Source: Phyto melanocephala
Taxonomy: Eukaryota; Arthropoda; Insecta; Diptera; Rhinophoridae
Direction of reading: 5' to 3'
Assembly (NCBI GenBank): GCA_941918925.1
Contig: OW799237.1
Coordinates: forward strand, 110,640,515-110,704,514
DNA: 64,000 bases
The notes beneath the pieces were generated by a model. The model had not been told where the DNA came from and did not search any database. It worked only from the letters and a program-made list of their open reading frames with translations. The position numbers and the translations under genes were made by a program. Below are positions 23,944 through 34,520 of this stretch, piece after piece (within the stretch, counting starts at the first letter, position 1; each line of letters begins with the position of its first letter).

Positions 23944-24140
23944 GGTTAGGTAGAACAGGCAGCAGCTGCTGTGCAGCTCACTTGGGTCCATTATATTGAT
24001 CCCTTTGTGATACCTGAATAGAAAAGTAAGAATATAATAGAAAGGAAGCAGAAAAGTCCAGAGTCACCGGCGGGAATCGAACCCGCAACCCCCAAACTAG
24101 CAGAACAGCACACTGCTGACTAGTCCATTGGGGCACCCTA
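23944..24140 (-). mobile_element. tRNA-derived SINE with 15-bp target duplication
   Basis: On the minus strand, a tRNA-like head begins GGGTGCCCCAATGGACTAG and contains GGTTCGATTCC, a perfect RNA polymerase III B box. An unrelated body and a short ACCTAACC tail follow. The insert is flanked by perfect 15-bp direct repeats GTAGTACGAGATATA (23929-23943 and 24141-24155), the mark of target-primed retroposition. It sits inside the dispersed repeat 12158-24435. Related copies are at 34521-34805, 37730-37795 and 26560-26660. It is not a functional tRNA gene. Confidence 0.85.
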
Positions 24141-24439
24141 GTAGTACGAGATATAACTCTCTTCCTAATATTCTAATTTAGCCCATTTTCAATACCAAGC
24201 AAACCTTTTGTATAAGAAAGATTCTGGCAAAATTTGATCCCCCTGTCCGACCTCTATCGTGCTTTTAACAGACGGACAGACGAACGAAGGACATAGCTAG
24301 ATCGTCATAAAATGAAACCCCGATTCAGAATATATATATATACTTTATGGGGTCTTAAATGGATATTTCGTTGTGTTACAAACGAAATGACAAAATGATT
24401 ATACCCCCCACCATTTCTTTGGTGGTGGGTATAAATACG

Positions 24440-24640
24440 ATGTACAAAATTTACCGCGATTCGGCGCAAAATGCAAAATCACTCTTAGTAAAGACCGAAT
24501 CATCGTCCAAAAATTTAAAACAGACGTTCAGGTTAAACCTAAGGATGCCTCAGATGAATGTAATAAGTCGTACAGTACTTCAATTAATGAGCCGCTCGAG
24601 AGAAGCATGTTATAAAAACAAAACAAACTCAAGCATTTAG
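24440..24640 (+). pseudogene. Tc1-like transposase, second DNA-binding segment
   Basis: The frame reads RDSAQNAKSLLVKTESSSKN and then VISRTVLQLMSRSREACYKN before a stop. Spacing and residues (RTVLQ.LSR..., followed by a basic stretch) match the second helix-turn-helix of Tc1 transposases. It continues, after the nested insertions, the fragment at 12008-12157. No DDE catalytic segment follows before the right end at 24818. Confidence 0.55.
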
Positions 24641-24939
24641 CTTTTGCTTAAGAAAGTAAAATTTTTGAGGAAAAGTTCTTTGGACTCCTTTCAATATGAT
24701 TCATTGAAAAAATAAGATTTATTTAAGACTTCCGCAATCAAATTTCAATAAATCATTTTTAAATTTGAAAAGAAATAAGTGATTTTTTTTCTTGTCACAA
24801 ACAAAGTGCTGACGACTGTATATTATTAAAACATACATAACGGTTTTAAAATTAAAAAAAAATACCATTTTGTAATACGAATTTTGGAACTAGAAGATAA
24901 TGTTTTAAAATTCTCTAAATGCTTTTTGGTATTGGCGTG

Positions 24940-25110
24940 ACGATCTCATTGTATGTGTAGCTTGGTTTACTAAAGAGCTGCTTGCAAGATACACTATCTG
25001 TTTGTTTTGTTTCTTTATCAAGTTTTAGCCATTTATATTTTCTTTCCCAGTCTTTGCAATATTTTCTAAGCTCTCTTCAAAAATCTGACTGTCCGATATA
25101 GAAGTACTAC
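24940..25110 (-). pseudogene. Possible BED/TTF-type zinc-finger ORF relic
   Basis: In one minus-strand frame the translation includes LRKYCKDWERKYKWLKLDKE and then SCKQLFSKPSYTYNEIVT. The W...YKWL..D pattern resembles the N-terminus of transposon-derived zinc-finger proteins (hAT/ZNF862-like). Only some 45 residues are readable, one expected cysteine is missing, and frameshifts surround it. Assignment is tentative. Confidence 0.3.
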
Positions 25111-26360
25111 CTTCTTCAGATTCTCTTGAGCTTCTTCACCTGCCACAGTGTTTAATGATAGTTGTTGTGGATGTGAATAAACTTTTAATTAAGAACTATT
25201 AGAACAAAAATTTATTTATAAATATCATCAAATCAATTCTTAACTAAAAGATTTATTCTCTTCCTTACAATATGCGTATAAAACCAACATAATTTTTGTG
25301 TTAAAGCGAAAAAATAAAAGATGTACGTAAAAGCATTTATCAGCAATCAACTTTTAAAATTTGTTTGAAGCATTGAAATGATCAAACGGTTCATTATTTA
25401 AGGTATATGTACAGACATATAAATCTACTATTTTCATATCATTTCGCTATAAGCGAGGCAAATTAACTAAAGTAACCTTACTAGAACAGCTGATCATCAG
25501 TAATTGACCTTACAATTGTCAAACTCCATATTGAATTCGCAGCTATAATATACCTTATTGAATGTGTCTTGCGCATAAGAATTTGATACATATACTTACA
25601 TAAGCCAACCACTCATGCGATGTAAAGGAAGCCATCAAGGCATATTCATACAAGTATATGCAACGGCGAATTTGCTGTGATGTTCTCAGTCAAATACTAT
25701 TTTCAAAAAAAAAACAATAATAAACAATCATTTTTTATACATGGAGAGTAGAGTTACCCTATCAGCTGGGCGGACAATTTCACCGCCCATATATCAAAAC
25801 AGTCTTATTTACATATATTAAGAATGGGAATTTTAACTAAAAAAAAAAATACAAATATAATTATCTTTTCATTAAAGTACTACATTTAAGAGCATTTTGT
25901 AAAAATACCACAATTTTACTCAAGCATTTGAAAAAGTGGCAAAATGCTACTTTAGTGGCCCTAGCTAGCGGTAACGCAGTGGCTAGAAATATAATCATAA
26001 TAGTAGACACATTTTGTTTGTTTTGTTTTATTTTTTTTTTTTTTTGGAAACATTACCAAAACATTTATAATTTTATTAACTATCGTAAAATTTCATTAAA
26101 AAAGATAAAACAGCAAAATTAAAAACACTTAAACTATTGAAATATTTAAAATAATTATGACAAAAAAAATAAGACTTCAACAATAGATAAATAACGGCAT
26201 AATAAAATCTGTTTTTTTTTTAACACAACCATTTTTCCCACATGTGACGAATGTTTCATTTTGTTTTGGGTTTAACGTAACATTTTGCTCTTTATGGGTT
26301 GCCATTGTAGCCGCCAACTTAAACTTTTGGGGCAGCATACTTAGTTTATCTTAAGTAATG
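25111..26360. other. No gene seen
   Basis: AT-rich DNA without a supported frame. A small motif at about 25965 (AGCGGTAACGCAGTGGCTA) recurs in related form near 11450 and 30710, marking short dispersed repeats. Confidence 0.5.
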
Positions 26361-28060
26361 TTATCGATAATATTTTAATCTAATACATTTAAGATATTTG
26401 TATTAAAAAAAATTAGTTATCGATAAAGTTTCTTTAGAAATTAAAATTTTCGTTGATATTAACGATAGTAGTCGATAATTTTTTAATTTGCTTTTAACAG
26501 TTTAGGTTATAGAAAAAATTTCTAATGAAAATTGAAGTTATTGAAACATTTTCTATAGCACAGACAGTAGTGTGCTAGTCTAGCAGTCTGGGGGCCTGGA
26601 CCGATTTCCGCCAGAGGCTCTGGCTTACTACACTACAGCAGGCATCTTTTTTACTCGGTCGGTGAATTAAATTATTTTGAATATATGTCGGTAGTTTGTA
26701 ATTGTTTGGTATAAAAAGTAAATAGATAAAATAATAAAAAATTTCTACAAAAAATTTAATTTTTCGATTAATTTGCCATCGAAAAAGTTTCTGATAGATT
26801 TTCTATAGAAAACTAAAGTCGCCCATAAATTTTTTATAGAAAATCAACGAAAAATATTTGAAATAATTAGTCAACTTTCACTATAAAATTAAAGTTATTG
26901 ATAAACTTTTAATAGCTTATTCAAAATATCGATAAATTTGTAATATTGTTTTAAAGTTATCGATGCATATTTCATACATAAATTAAACATATCTATTCAT
27001 TTTCAATCCATTATTTAAGTTTTCAATACAATCGCAATAGAAATTATAGTTATTTTTAATAGAAAATTTAAGTTATCGATAAACTGTGTTCATTAAATTT
27101 TAGTTATCAATAAAATTTCTATGAAATTTTTAAATTTTAGGTAAATTTTCTATCAAAAATTTTAGTTGTCGTTAAATTTCCTAAATAAAATAAGAGCTAT
27201 CTATCAATTTCTTTATGGAAATTAAAATTTTCGATATAATTTTTATAGAAAACTAAAATTATTAAAAATCCCTGTACATAAAAATTCTTGTTGTCAATTA
27301 AATATTGTCGAAATTTTAAGGCATCTACAAATTTTCTTTCGAATATTAAAGTTTTTGAAGAAACTTCTAAAAAAAATTTAAGCTATCGATAAGTTTTCCA
27401 CAGAACATTAAAGTTATCGATACCATTTGTACACACAAGTTGAAGTTATTTTAAAATATGTTACAAATAAATAATAAACGTAATAGTTTTCATCAAAAAT
27501 TATAGTTATCGATTAGATTTCTCTCAGAATTAAAGTTATCGATAATTTTTTTATAAAAAAGAAAAGCTATCGATAAATTTTTTGTTGAAAATTAAAGTTA
27601 TTAATAATCTTTCTATAGAAAATTAAAGTTTTCAATAAACTTTTTAGAGAAAATTAAAGTTATCGTTAAGCATTCATATTAAAATTTTAGTTATCGATAC
27701 AGTTTTGTAGGAAATTTAACTAATCGATTTTTTAAATAGAAACTTAAAGTTATTAATAAGCTTTCAAAAATTAAATTTAGTTTGTGACAAATGTTCTCTG
27801 GAACAAAAGTTATAAAAGTTATCGATAAGTTGTGAATACACAAGTTAAATAAATCTTAAAATAAATCACATATAAGAAATAAAAGAATAAGAAATAAAAT
27901 GAAAATCGTTAAAAATTTTATTATCGAAAAATTTTCTCTTAAAATTAAAGTTATCGATAAACATTATACAGAAAATTAAAGCTAACGATAAAATTTCTAC
28001 ATAAAATTAAATATATCGATAAAATTTTTATAAGAAATGCACGCTATCGATAAATTTTCT
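26361..28060. repeat. ~31-bp period minisatellite rich in TATCGATA
   Basis: This is a degenerate tandem array. Each unit is roughly TATCGATA, a few A/T, the 14-bp palindrome TTTTCTATAGAAAA, then TTAAAGT. Exact TATCGATA starts are 26362, 26418, 26927, 27074, 27384, 27415, 27537, 27568, 27692, 27820, 27952, 28014 and 28045. The spacing 27952-27983(variant)-28014-28045 gives a period of 31 bp, and 27384-27415 and 27537-27568 agree. TATCGATA is the Drosophila DRE consensus bound by DREF, and CGATA is the core bound by BEAF-32 (established for Drosophila). Whether these proteins act here is unknown. Confidence 0.8.
26560..26660 (+). mobile_element. Decayed SINE head within the array
   Basis: AGTAGTGTGCTAGTCTAGCA, then TCTGGGGGCCTGGACCGATT and CCGCCAGAGGCTCTGG, follow the order of the tRNA-like head of the SINE at 23944-24140 (GTGTGCTG..CTAG, TTTGGGGGTTGCGGGTTCGATT, CCCGCC..GACTCTGG). 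The B box is degraded. The relic is flanked on both sides by array units, so the array predates it. Confidence 0.5.
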
Positions 28061-30082
28061 AAGATATATTATTTACTCAGTCAATCATTTAACGAAAGTT
28101 TCCTTTAACCATAATCTTCTTTACCGAGAAATAAAAAAAATTAAGTTAAAAATATAGTTTTTTAAAAGTCGGTTTGGATCTATATTTTCTCGTGTTGTTT
28201 TGTTGTTGTTACCACATAATTAAGTGTGTGCAATAAATACATATGAATGTGTAGAAAGATATAAAAACAAGGTCAGTCTGTAAGCTAAAACTGACTAAGT
28301 AATAAATTTAGTAAAAAAAGTGGATTTTGTTTAACGCTATAGCAACAACATCATTATTATCATTATCATCTTTATGCCCAACAACTTTGAAACAATATAA
28401 TTTTATCAAAAAGGAAAAAAAAGAAAAATAAAAAAGAAATAACAATAGCAACAATATGTATGCACTTGTTAGATACTTTTTTAACTCTAAAAACAATTAC
28501 GCACATAAAACAAGTCAAAAGAAGATATTTTTGTTTACACTAAAATGATAATTATTAGTCTCAGATTTTTATTTCTGTATATCTGTGTGTATGTGTGTGT
28601 GTACGTTTGCTTTTAAATAAGGCACGCAATAGTTTAAACCAATAACAAAAACCCCGATGTTAATTTAAAATTCGAAAATACCAACAAATTTTCTACCACT
28701 CGTATAACACTTTTCAAAAATATAAATTACATTTTGACAACAATAGCCAGCACGTTATAGACGAATTTACAAGCTTTGTCATCTTAATTACGGCGAAATA
28801 TATTGTTAAATAATAAAGGAAAAAATTAAATAGTTATAAGAAAATTAAACAAACAAAAAAATACACAGTGTGACCGGATAAACACTGTAAACACTAACAG
28901 ACGGACCAAGCAATAGACTAACAGATAAACAGGTGAAAATTTGAAGAGAAACACCCGCTGATTTGTAATTTAATTGAATTCATTATAAATCAAAAAAATG
29001 TGCGTGACAGTATAATTTTATTTTATATGAATTTTTATACAGTTTTTTTTTTTTTTTAATCAAAAACAGTACAGCTTTCAATGATTTGCAAATTTATGCG
29101 CATTTATTTATATTTTGTTCGAAAACAAACTAAAAATTAGCAAAAAAAAAAATACCACATTTGTCACACCTGCGCTACTGTTTATTAACAACGGTGAATT
29201 AATTTAAATCAATCATCACTACAAATTGGACACATTTAAAATATACATTTGAGTGCACAATTTAAATGGCTGTTTGAATGACTTACGCAAATCAAAAGAC
29301 TTAAGACACGTACCTGTTTTATTTTTACTTGCAGCTTAATTTAAGCGAACTTTTCAAATATTTGCAAGTTAGACAAATTTTATGGAAAATCGATTGACAA
29401 TGTGTCAAGTTAGACATTAAGACAAATTTTTCCCATCACGCATGCACAAAACGTGTAATAAGAGTTTTTGGTTTTTTAAAACTAAATCAAAAGAAACATT
29501 TAGATGGACAAGAGGAAATTAATCGCAATCTGTGTATATAAAGCGAAGTTCGCTGACAAAAATATAACTAAAAAATGGACAAGTTAATTTTTTTAAAAAT
29601 TTGGATGGCAATTTTCCTTAAAACTAAAAAAAAATAAACATGACATCCTACAAGCAAAATAAAGTAATTCTCGGTTTTCTTTTAAGCAATTATTATGAAC
29701 GTTGTTTAATTCTAAATGTGCATAGTTTAGCTTTTAAAAAATGAATGTGACACTTCCCATATACCCCAGCAAAATTTTATTTTGTACCGGTAAGCAGTAA
29801 AAAAAATCATGCCTTCTTATAGCGCAATATTAGAGCGCATTCGAGGGTGCTATAAATGGAAGTCAGAAATTTCTATTAAATATATTTCATTTTTTACAAA
29901 ATAACTTACTGCAACTTCTCTCGCTTACGAGAATGCAGGAATGTAAGCGAATGATTACCTCTCTTTACTGTAGTTCTTTAAAACACATAAAAGAGACATG
30001 ATATTACTGCATTACCCATGTGTGAAAATAGCAAATAATTAGAGCATCAAGGAGCCCTACCAAGTGGGACATCTCATATACA
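28061..30082. other. No gene seen
   Basis: AT-rich sequence with poly-A and poly-T tracts. The 21-bp word from 29293 to 29313 (core AGACTTAAGACACGTAC) occurs again, exactly, at 62690-62710. The first line of a small foldback begins near 29930. Confidence 0.5.
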
Positions 30083-30164
30083 AATTATGCCTTCCTGAAG
30101 CAGGTTGGGAAAGGAGAGTAAATTTATCTCTCCCTTACAAACCTGCTTCCGGGTATGCAGTAAT
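30083..30164. repeat. Hairpin, 22-bp stem with 9-nt loop
   Basis: The arms 30097-30118 (GAAGCAGGTTGGGAAAGG..) and 30128-30149 pair at 19 of 22 positions around a 9-base loop, and flanking bases extend the stem imperfectly to about 30083-30164. The size suits either a foldback/MITE core or a precursor-like RNA hairpin. Nothing in the sequence shows transcription. Confidence 0.55.
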
Positions 30165-31069
30165 TTTTGCATTAAATGATATACATATTTTCGAAACTTT
30201 AATTGTTTTAGCATTAATGAAAATTCAATTAATGATTTCTTTGTATTTTTAAAGTTTCAAAATTAGTGTTTATTGCTAGCTAATATGGGCAGGGTTTCTG
30301 GTTTTATAATAAAAGAGAGTTTTAAAAAAAAATATGTTTAGATATAAGATTGAAATAGATTTGTAATACATATAATAATTCAAAACAAATTTCATATAAA
30401 TTTATTTTTTATATTTTTTTTCCGATTATAATAGGAGAACATTTTCTAAATGTCGTAATTACTTAAAAATAATGATACGAAGAGAAAAAAGAAAATACTG
30501 TTCAAAGCTGTTGAATGATGTAGTTTGCTGTGGAATGTGGAGAATTCTGAGAAGTGACAGTTGTGCTACTAGTCATGATACTGACTTTAATTTTGATATA
30601 GATTCTAGAAATAGTTTTTTTGTTTGAAATAATGGATTGAAAAGTGAGGTTTCCATTACAGACCAACCTAAACAAGAGCGGCAGGTATTGCGGAATATTC
30701 CGCTAAGCGGTAACGCTGAGGTGGCTAACCTAAACGAGAGCATCAACGTTGTGTAATGAACAGTAATGTTCAACTTTCTTTTATTAAAACTCAATACAAA
30801 GAAATAAAATCGCTGGATTAACCTGAAAATAGTTAAAATGGTATAACTTTTTAATAATTACAAAAGTAGAAAAAAAACAACAACAGTTGTACGCCTTGCA
30901 AAATTGGATTTTCCAATTGCAAAGTATTGCCGCCATGGTATTTCGGTTTTTTTCATACAAATTGTATGAACATTAGAATTTTTGACAGCCGAAAAAACGC
31001 TGCACAAGGGATCCAGGAATGAATTGCTATTGAAATTCAGCATAGTCGTCCCATTAATTTTTGAGATAT
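30165..31069. repeat. No gene; small dispersed repeats
   Basis: The segments 30660-30735 ('aaacaagagcggcagg', 'taagcggtaacgctg') and 30880-31025 share phrases with 6586-6725 (opposite orientation in part), including the FQVHTMCM-like shadow frame. These are repeat sequences and not coding. Confidence 0.45.
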
Positions 31070-31952
31070 GAGCGAATAAACACGACTGCCTCTGTTTTTT
31101 CCCATATTTGTACCACCAAAATTAAAAATTTTCAGGCATAGAATAATTAATAGGTTCCGTTGCTACTATTTGTAGATATAATATGCCTCTAGAGACATTC
31201 GTGAAAAGTTATGGATAAATCAGGCTCCAATCGGTAAAGTTATAGGCAATTTTTTTTTAAATATATATTCCAAAAATTTACAAACGAAAATCAATTCTTC
31301 TCAGCTTCTAGACAACCGAGTCAATATTGGTATCATCTGAAAGAACTTAACTAGCGCAATATAAGCACTATAAGAAAATTAAAATTCATTTTGGCCGCCA
31401 CTACAAAATGGCGGACAATAAATTTATATATGGGTCAAATCTGATGTAACTAAGATGTAACTTCTTGAACCCCCTCAATCAAATCAAATGAAAGGGTTTG
31501 ACCAGTACAATACAGTAAATTATTTAAAAAAATGTAAAATCCAAGATGTCGTCCAAAACAAAATGGTGAATCTAATTTTTTTAACCCTATCAGTATCAAA
31601 TTAAAGGACTTGACTAGTAGAATACATTAAACGTATATTTCATGTTATACGCCATTTTTTCTTATTATTCCAATGCCTTTAGACTGCAATACGAAAGAAG
31701 TAATAATTACTAAGGCTTAAAATATATTCTTTTATTTATAGCTTTGAAGGTTATTATGTAGTTTATTTAACTTAAAGCCTTAAAATAAAAAAATGTAACG
31801 AAGAAATTATGAATAATCCAAATAATGAAAAAAATGAACAAATTATAAAAATTATATAGGTTAAGCTACGATGTGGGATTATACCTATAAACATGATGGT
31901 GAAGGGTATTATCAGATTCGGCATGGCCGAATATAGCACTCTTGCTTGTTTG
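31070..31952 (+). repeat. Dispersed fly repeat, fullest copy
   Basis: It contains the family's landmarks in order: 'gagacattcgtgaaaagttatgg', the 'gccgccactacaaaatggcgg' inverted pair, 'caaatgaaagggtttgacc', 'caaattaaaggacttgactag', 'ggattatacctataaacatgatgg', and the terminal hairpin ATTCGGCATGGCCGAAT (31916-31932) followed by atagcactcttgcttg. No protein is encoded. Class is unknown; the end hairpin near a CTT-rich terminus suggests a non-autonomous element. Confidence 0.65.
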
Positions 31953-32959
31953 TATTGTATATGTTTCTTTTTCATATTTTCCTAAAAATTTTTTTTATTT
32001 GTCCGTAACTTGAGAAAATAAAAATTAAACATAAAAACATCTAATTAAAAACACTAAATTAAAATAAACAATTTAAGCAACTTAAATAAATAAAAACGAG
32101 ACCAAATAATACATCCCATAAAACCCATGCTAAATAGATTAAAAAGAAGTGAAACTATTATGACAAGTAAAACCACTACATTAAGCTGTGGCAAATTTCA
32201 TATAGTACCCCCCACCACTTTGTTTAATTCTTAACAAATTTAACAGAAGTAAAGTGTAAGTAAAAATTAATTAGATTTTAGTTTGTAAACTACAATAACT
32301 TTCTTGTTTCTTAACGAGAGATAGGCTGTCCTGTTTTACAACCATATTACAATCACACTAATAAATATTAAGAAAATATACATTTAGTTGATGATAACTT
32401 CAACGAATACTATTTCGATGTGTTTCAAATGAAATGACACAATTATTTTGCTCCCACCATTGTTTTGTTGTATTACAAAAAAAAAACAAACTAAATAACG
32501 GTGAAAATAAAATTATATAACAAGAAAACGCAAAAATAATTAAAAACAACAAAAAACAACATATAAATCTAACATGAACATAATGTAATAAGAAAGTAAA
32601 AATAACAACAATGACAACATGTACTCGAAATAAAAAAAATAAAATTTAAGTATTTTTTTTAAACATGCAATATATCCGCTGCTTTATAGTTCTTATAACT
32701 TATTGAGTAATCAATGTCTTTTTTTAGTTACTAAATAATATAGTTGGGCCAATCGGTTACTTTAGTTTGTTTTTGCAAACAATCTTTTTCATTTTTTGCA
32801 CAAACCACAAGGTAATTTAATAAGTGTTCATGAAGAAGAACGACCGAGGCAAAAATGAACTAAAGTAATTTATGAAAATTTGTTTCTCTAATTATTTTAT
32901 GAGGAAAAATGAAAAATACTGTAAAGACATATCGGAAAACTATTTACACCTTTTTTATT
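31953..32959. other. No gene seen
   Basis: AT-rich DNA with A-rich microsatellite-like tracts; no supported frame. Confidence 0.5.
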
Positions 32960-33352
32960 TTATAACTAGAAAAGCCCGGCGAGCGTTGCTACGCTCCTTA
33001 ATGAATAAAAATGCATTCTGAATTTTAATTGAAGTGCAAAAAGCTAAAAATTTTAATGGGCGTCGCACTGCCCACTTTTCTAATCACAAAACTGTATAGT
33101 CAAGACAGCTCAATATGTGTGCACAGTTTCAGAAAAATCGGTCAAGTGCAAGTAGCTATAAATGATACCTAATTTTATATGGGCGTGGCCCCGCCCACTT
33201 TTTGCCACCCATAAACACTCCCTGGAATGTGTACAACAACTTGCCAAAGTTTGAATCCGATCGGTTTTACAGTTTCGGAGTCTATAGCTAACACACACAC
33301 CCACACACACACACAGACAGACAGAGTTTCACTTTTTTATATATAGATTTAA
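32960..33352. repeat. Unclassified dispersed repeat with CA tract
   Basis: This island of higher GC begins AAAGCCCGGCGAGCGTTGCT and contains two 'gggcg.cgc..gcccac' segments plus 'gaatccgatcggttttacag'. It ends in a (CA)n and (GACA)n tract followed by TTTTTTATATATAGATT. The layout (GC-rich start, microsatellite and TATATAGAT tail) resembles short non-LTR-type repeats known from flies, but I cannot name the family. No frame is coding. Confidence 0.45.
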
Positions 33353-34075
33353 AAATTATGACAAAGAATTTTTCAGAAACCAAATATTTTTTAACATAAA
33401 AAATATAAAAAGTACCACAAAAATAAGAAAAACACTTTTTTTGTGTCGCCCAATATCGAAACATAATTAAATAGTCGATAAGCACAAAACCTAGAAAATC
33501 CAAAAAAGTATAATAAAAGCACGAAAAATTACCTTTTTGCTTGCCAATATTATTTTCAGTTTCTCCCTGGAACAAAAGTCATTAATTTCAAACACAAAGA
33601 TCCCAAAAATTTAAAATTAAAGCTTATTGCCTATCTACAACATTTTTAGTCTAACCTCGGATCAATAATGTCTGATTTAAAAAATTTAAATTCATAAACG
33701 TAGCAAACACAAAAGGTACCATAAAAATGCGAAAAAGTACCTTTTTTGGTTTTCTGTATCAATGTGCAAATTCCATGTAAAAGATGTTCAGATACCTATT
33801 TAACAATAAAATATATTAATAGAATATTTAAATATATTAAAAGACATAATTTAAAGTTAATAATCTACTCTTTTATTTTCATAGAAAAAACATCTGTTCT
33901 AAATGGTGCCAAGTTGGCCAACTGTTTTCCCAAATTTCTTCCTTTTTCCTCACTATTTTGAAATTATGTCAAGTTTCACTAAATTGCAAGAAATACAAGA
34001 AATTAAAATCGATTGTATAATGTGAACGCAAACTGTACTACAAGAAATCGGCTTGTCTATTAATATATCGTCGGC
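33353..34075. other. No gene seen
   Basis: AT-rich sequence; open frames are low-complexity and have no motif. Confidence 0.5.
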
Positions 34076-34394
34076 TAAAGGCCATGACTGACTATCAGAT
34101 TTAGTCGTTCGATATGTCAAAAATTGTATGTGTGTTCAGAAAGTGTGATAGTGTGGACAAAAAGTGCACATGTGTGACAGATTTTTTGACAAGTGTGTCC
34201 GATTTGATAATCTTTTGAAAATTTTCATAAAATAATAGAGTCTGTGCGATCAGAGTTGCTTTTTCTAAGTAAGTATGACAGTGTGGCATCCAATAACACA
34301 TTTTGTTGCGATTTTTTCATGTAGGACAGAAAACTATCAGATTTTTATTTGGCATAATCGCACGACTTTGTAGGATAGTCAGTCATGGCCTTTA
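34076..34394. mobile_element. MITE, 319 bp, perfect 21-bp inverted repeats
   Basis: TAAAGGCCATGACTGACTAT(C) at 34076-34096 is repeated exactly as its reverse complement at 34374-34394, and the match continues imperfectly inward (TCGT.CGAT). The interior has repeated CTATCAGATTT and GTGTGACA-type words but no frame. A target duplication is not clear. Superfamily is unassigned. Confidence 0.8.
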
Positions 34395-34508
34395 ATATGC
34401 AAACCTGCTAACTCCTTTCAGCTAAAAATAGTTGGTTTATTTTATGGCATTCTCCATGTATAACTACAATCTAACAATATAAAAAAAAAAAAAAATAAAA
34501 CAAATTGG
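34395..34508. other. Spacer between MITE and SINE
   Basis: Short AT-rich spacer ending in a poly-A run; nothing else seen. Confidence 0.5.
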
Positions 34509-34520
34509 AGTTAAAAACAA

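Larger units (their letters stand above)
12158..24435 (-). repeat. Dispersed fly repeat inside the Tc1 relic
   Basis: The left end has the family's hairpin in decayed form (ATTCAGCTGTGCCGAAT, 12170-12186), followed by ATACCCACCACCA near 12191. The right end has TGGTGGTGGGTAT near 24420. The copy at 54881-55500 aligns by eye across the retrotransposon insertion: 'tttatagcaca.aatt.attatt' on the left, then 'ggaataatctcttt.tactaaaatat' and 'gtccatagagaaattatatgaatt' on the right. That copy therefore serves as an internal empty site. About 0.95 kb remains once the retrotransposon and SINE are removed. Confidence 0.65.
11717..24818 (+). mobile_element. Tc1-like transposon relic, split by later insertions
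   Basis: The outer ends are CAGTCGTCGGCATAATT (from 11717) and its imperfect complement ending at 24818, each flanked by TA (11715-11716, 24819-24820). This is the organisation of Tc1-like elements. The left part (11717-12157) encodes an N-terminal helix-turn-helix; the right part (24440-24640) encodes the following segment. About 12.3 kb between them is younger inserted DNA. Without the inserts the element would be only about 0.8 kb, so the catalytic part of the transposase was already missing. Confidence 0.65.

Noticed and set aside
24060..24137. tRNA gene on the minus strand (good B box)
   Set aside because: The head cannot form a full cloverleaf by eye, it is attached to a SINE body and tail, and the unit is flanked by a 15-bp target duplication.
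26361..28060. CRISPR-like array from regular short repeats
   Set aside because: The units are contiguous, degenerate and lack unique spacers; this is eukaryotic satellite DNA.
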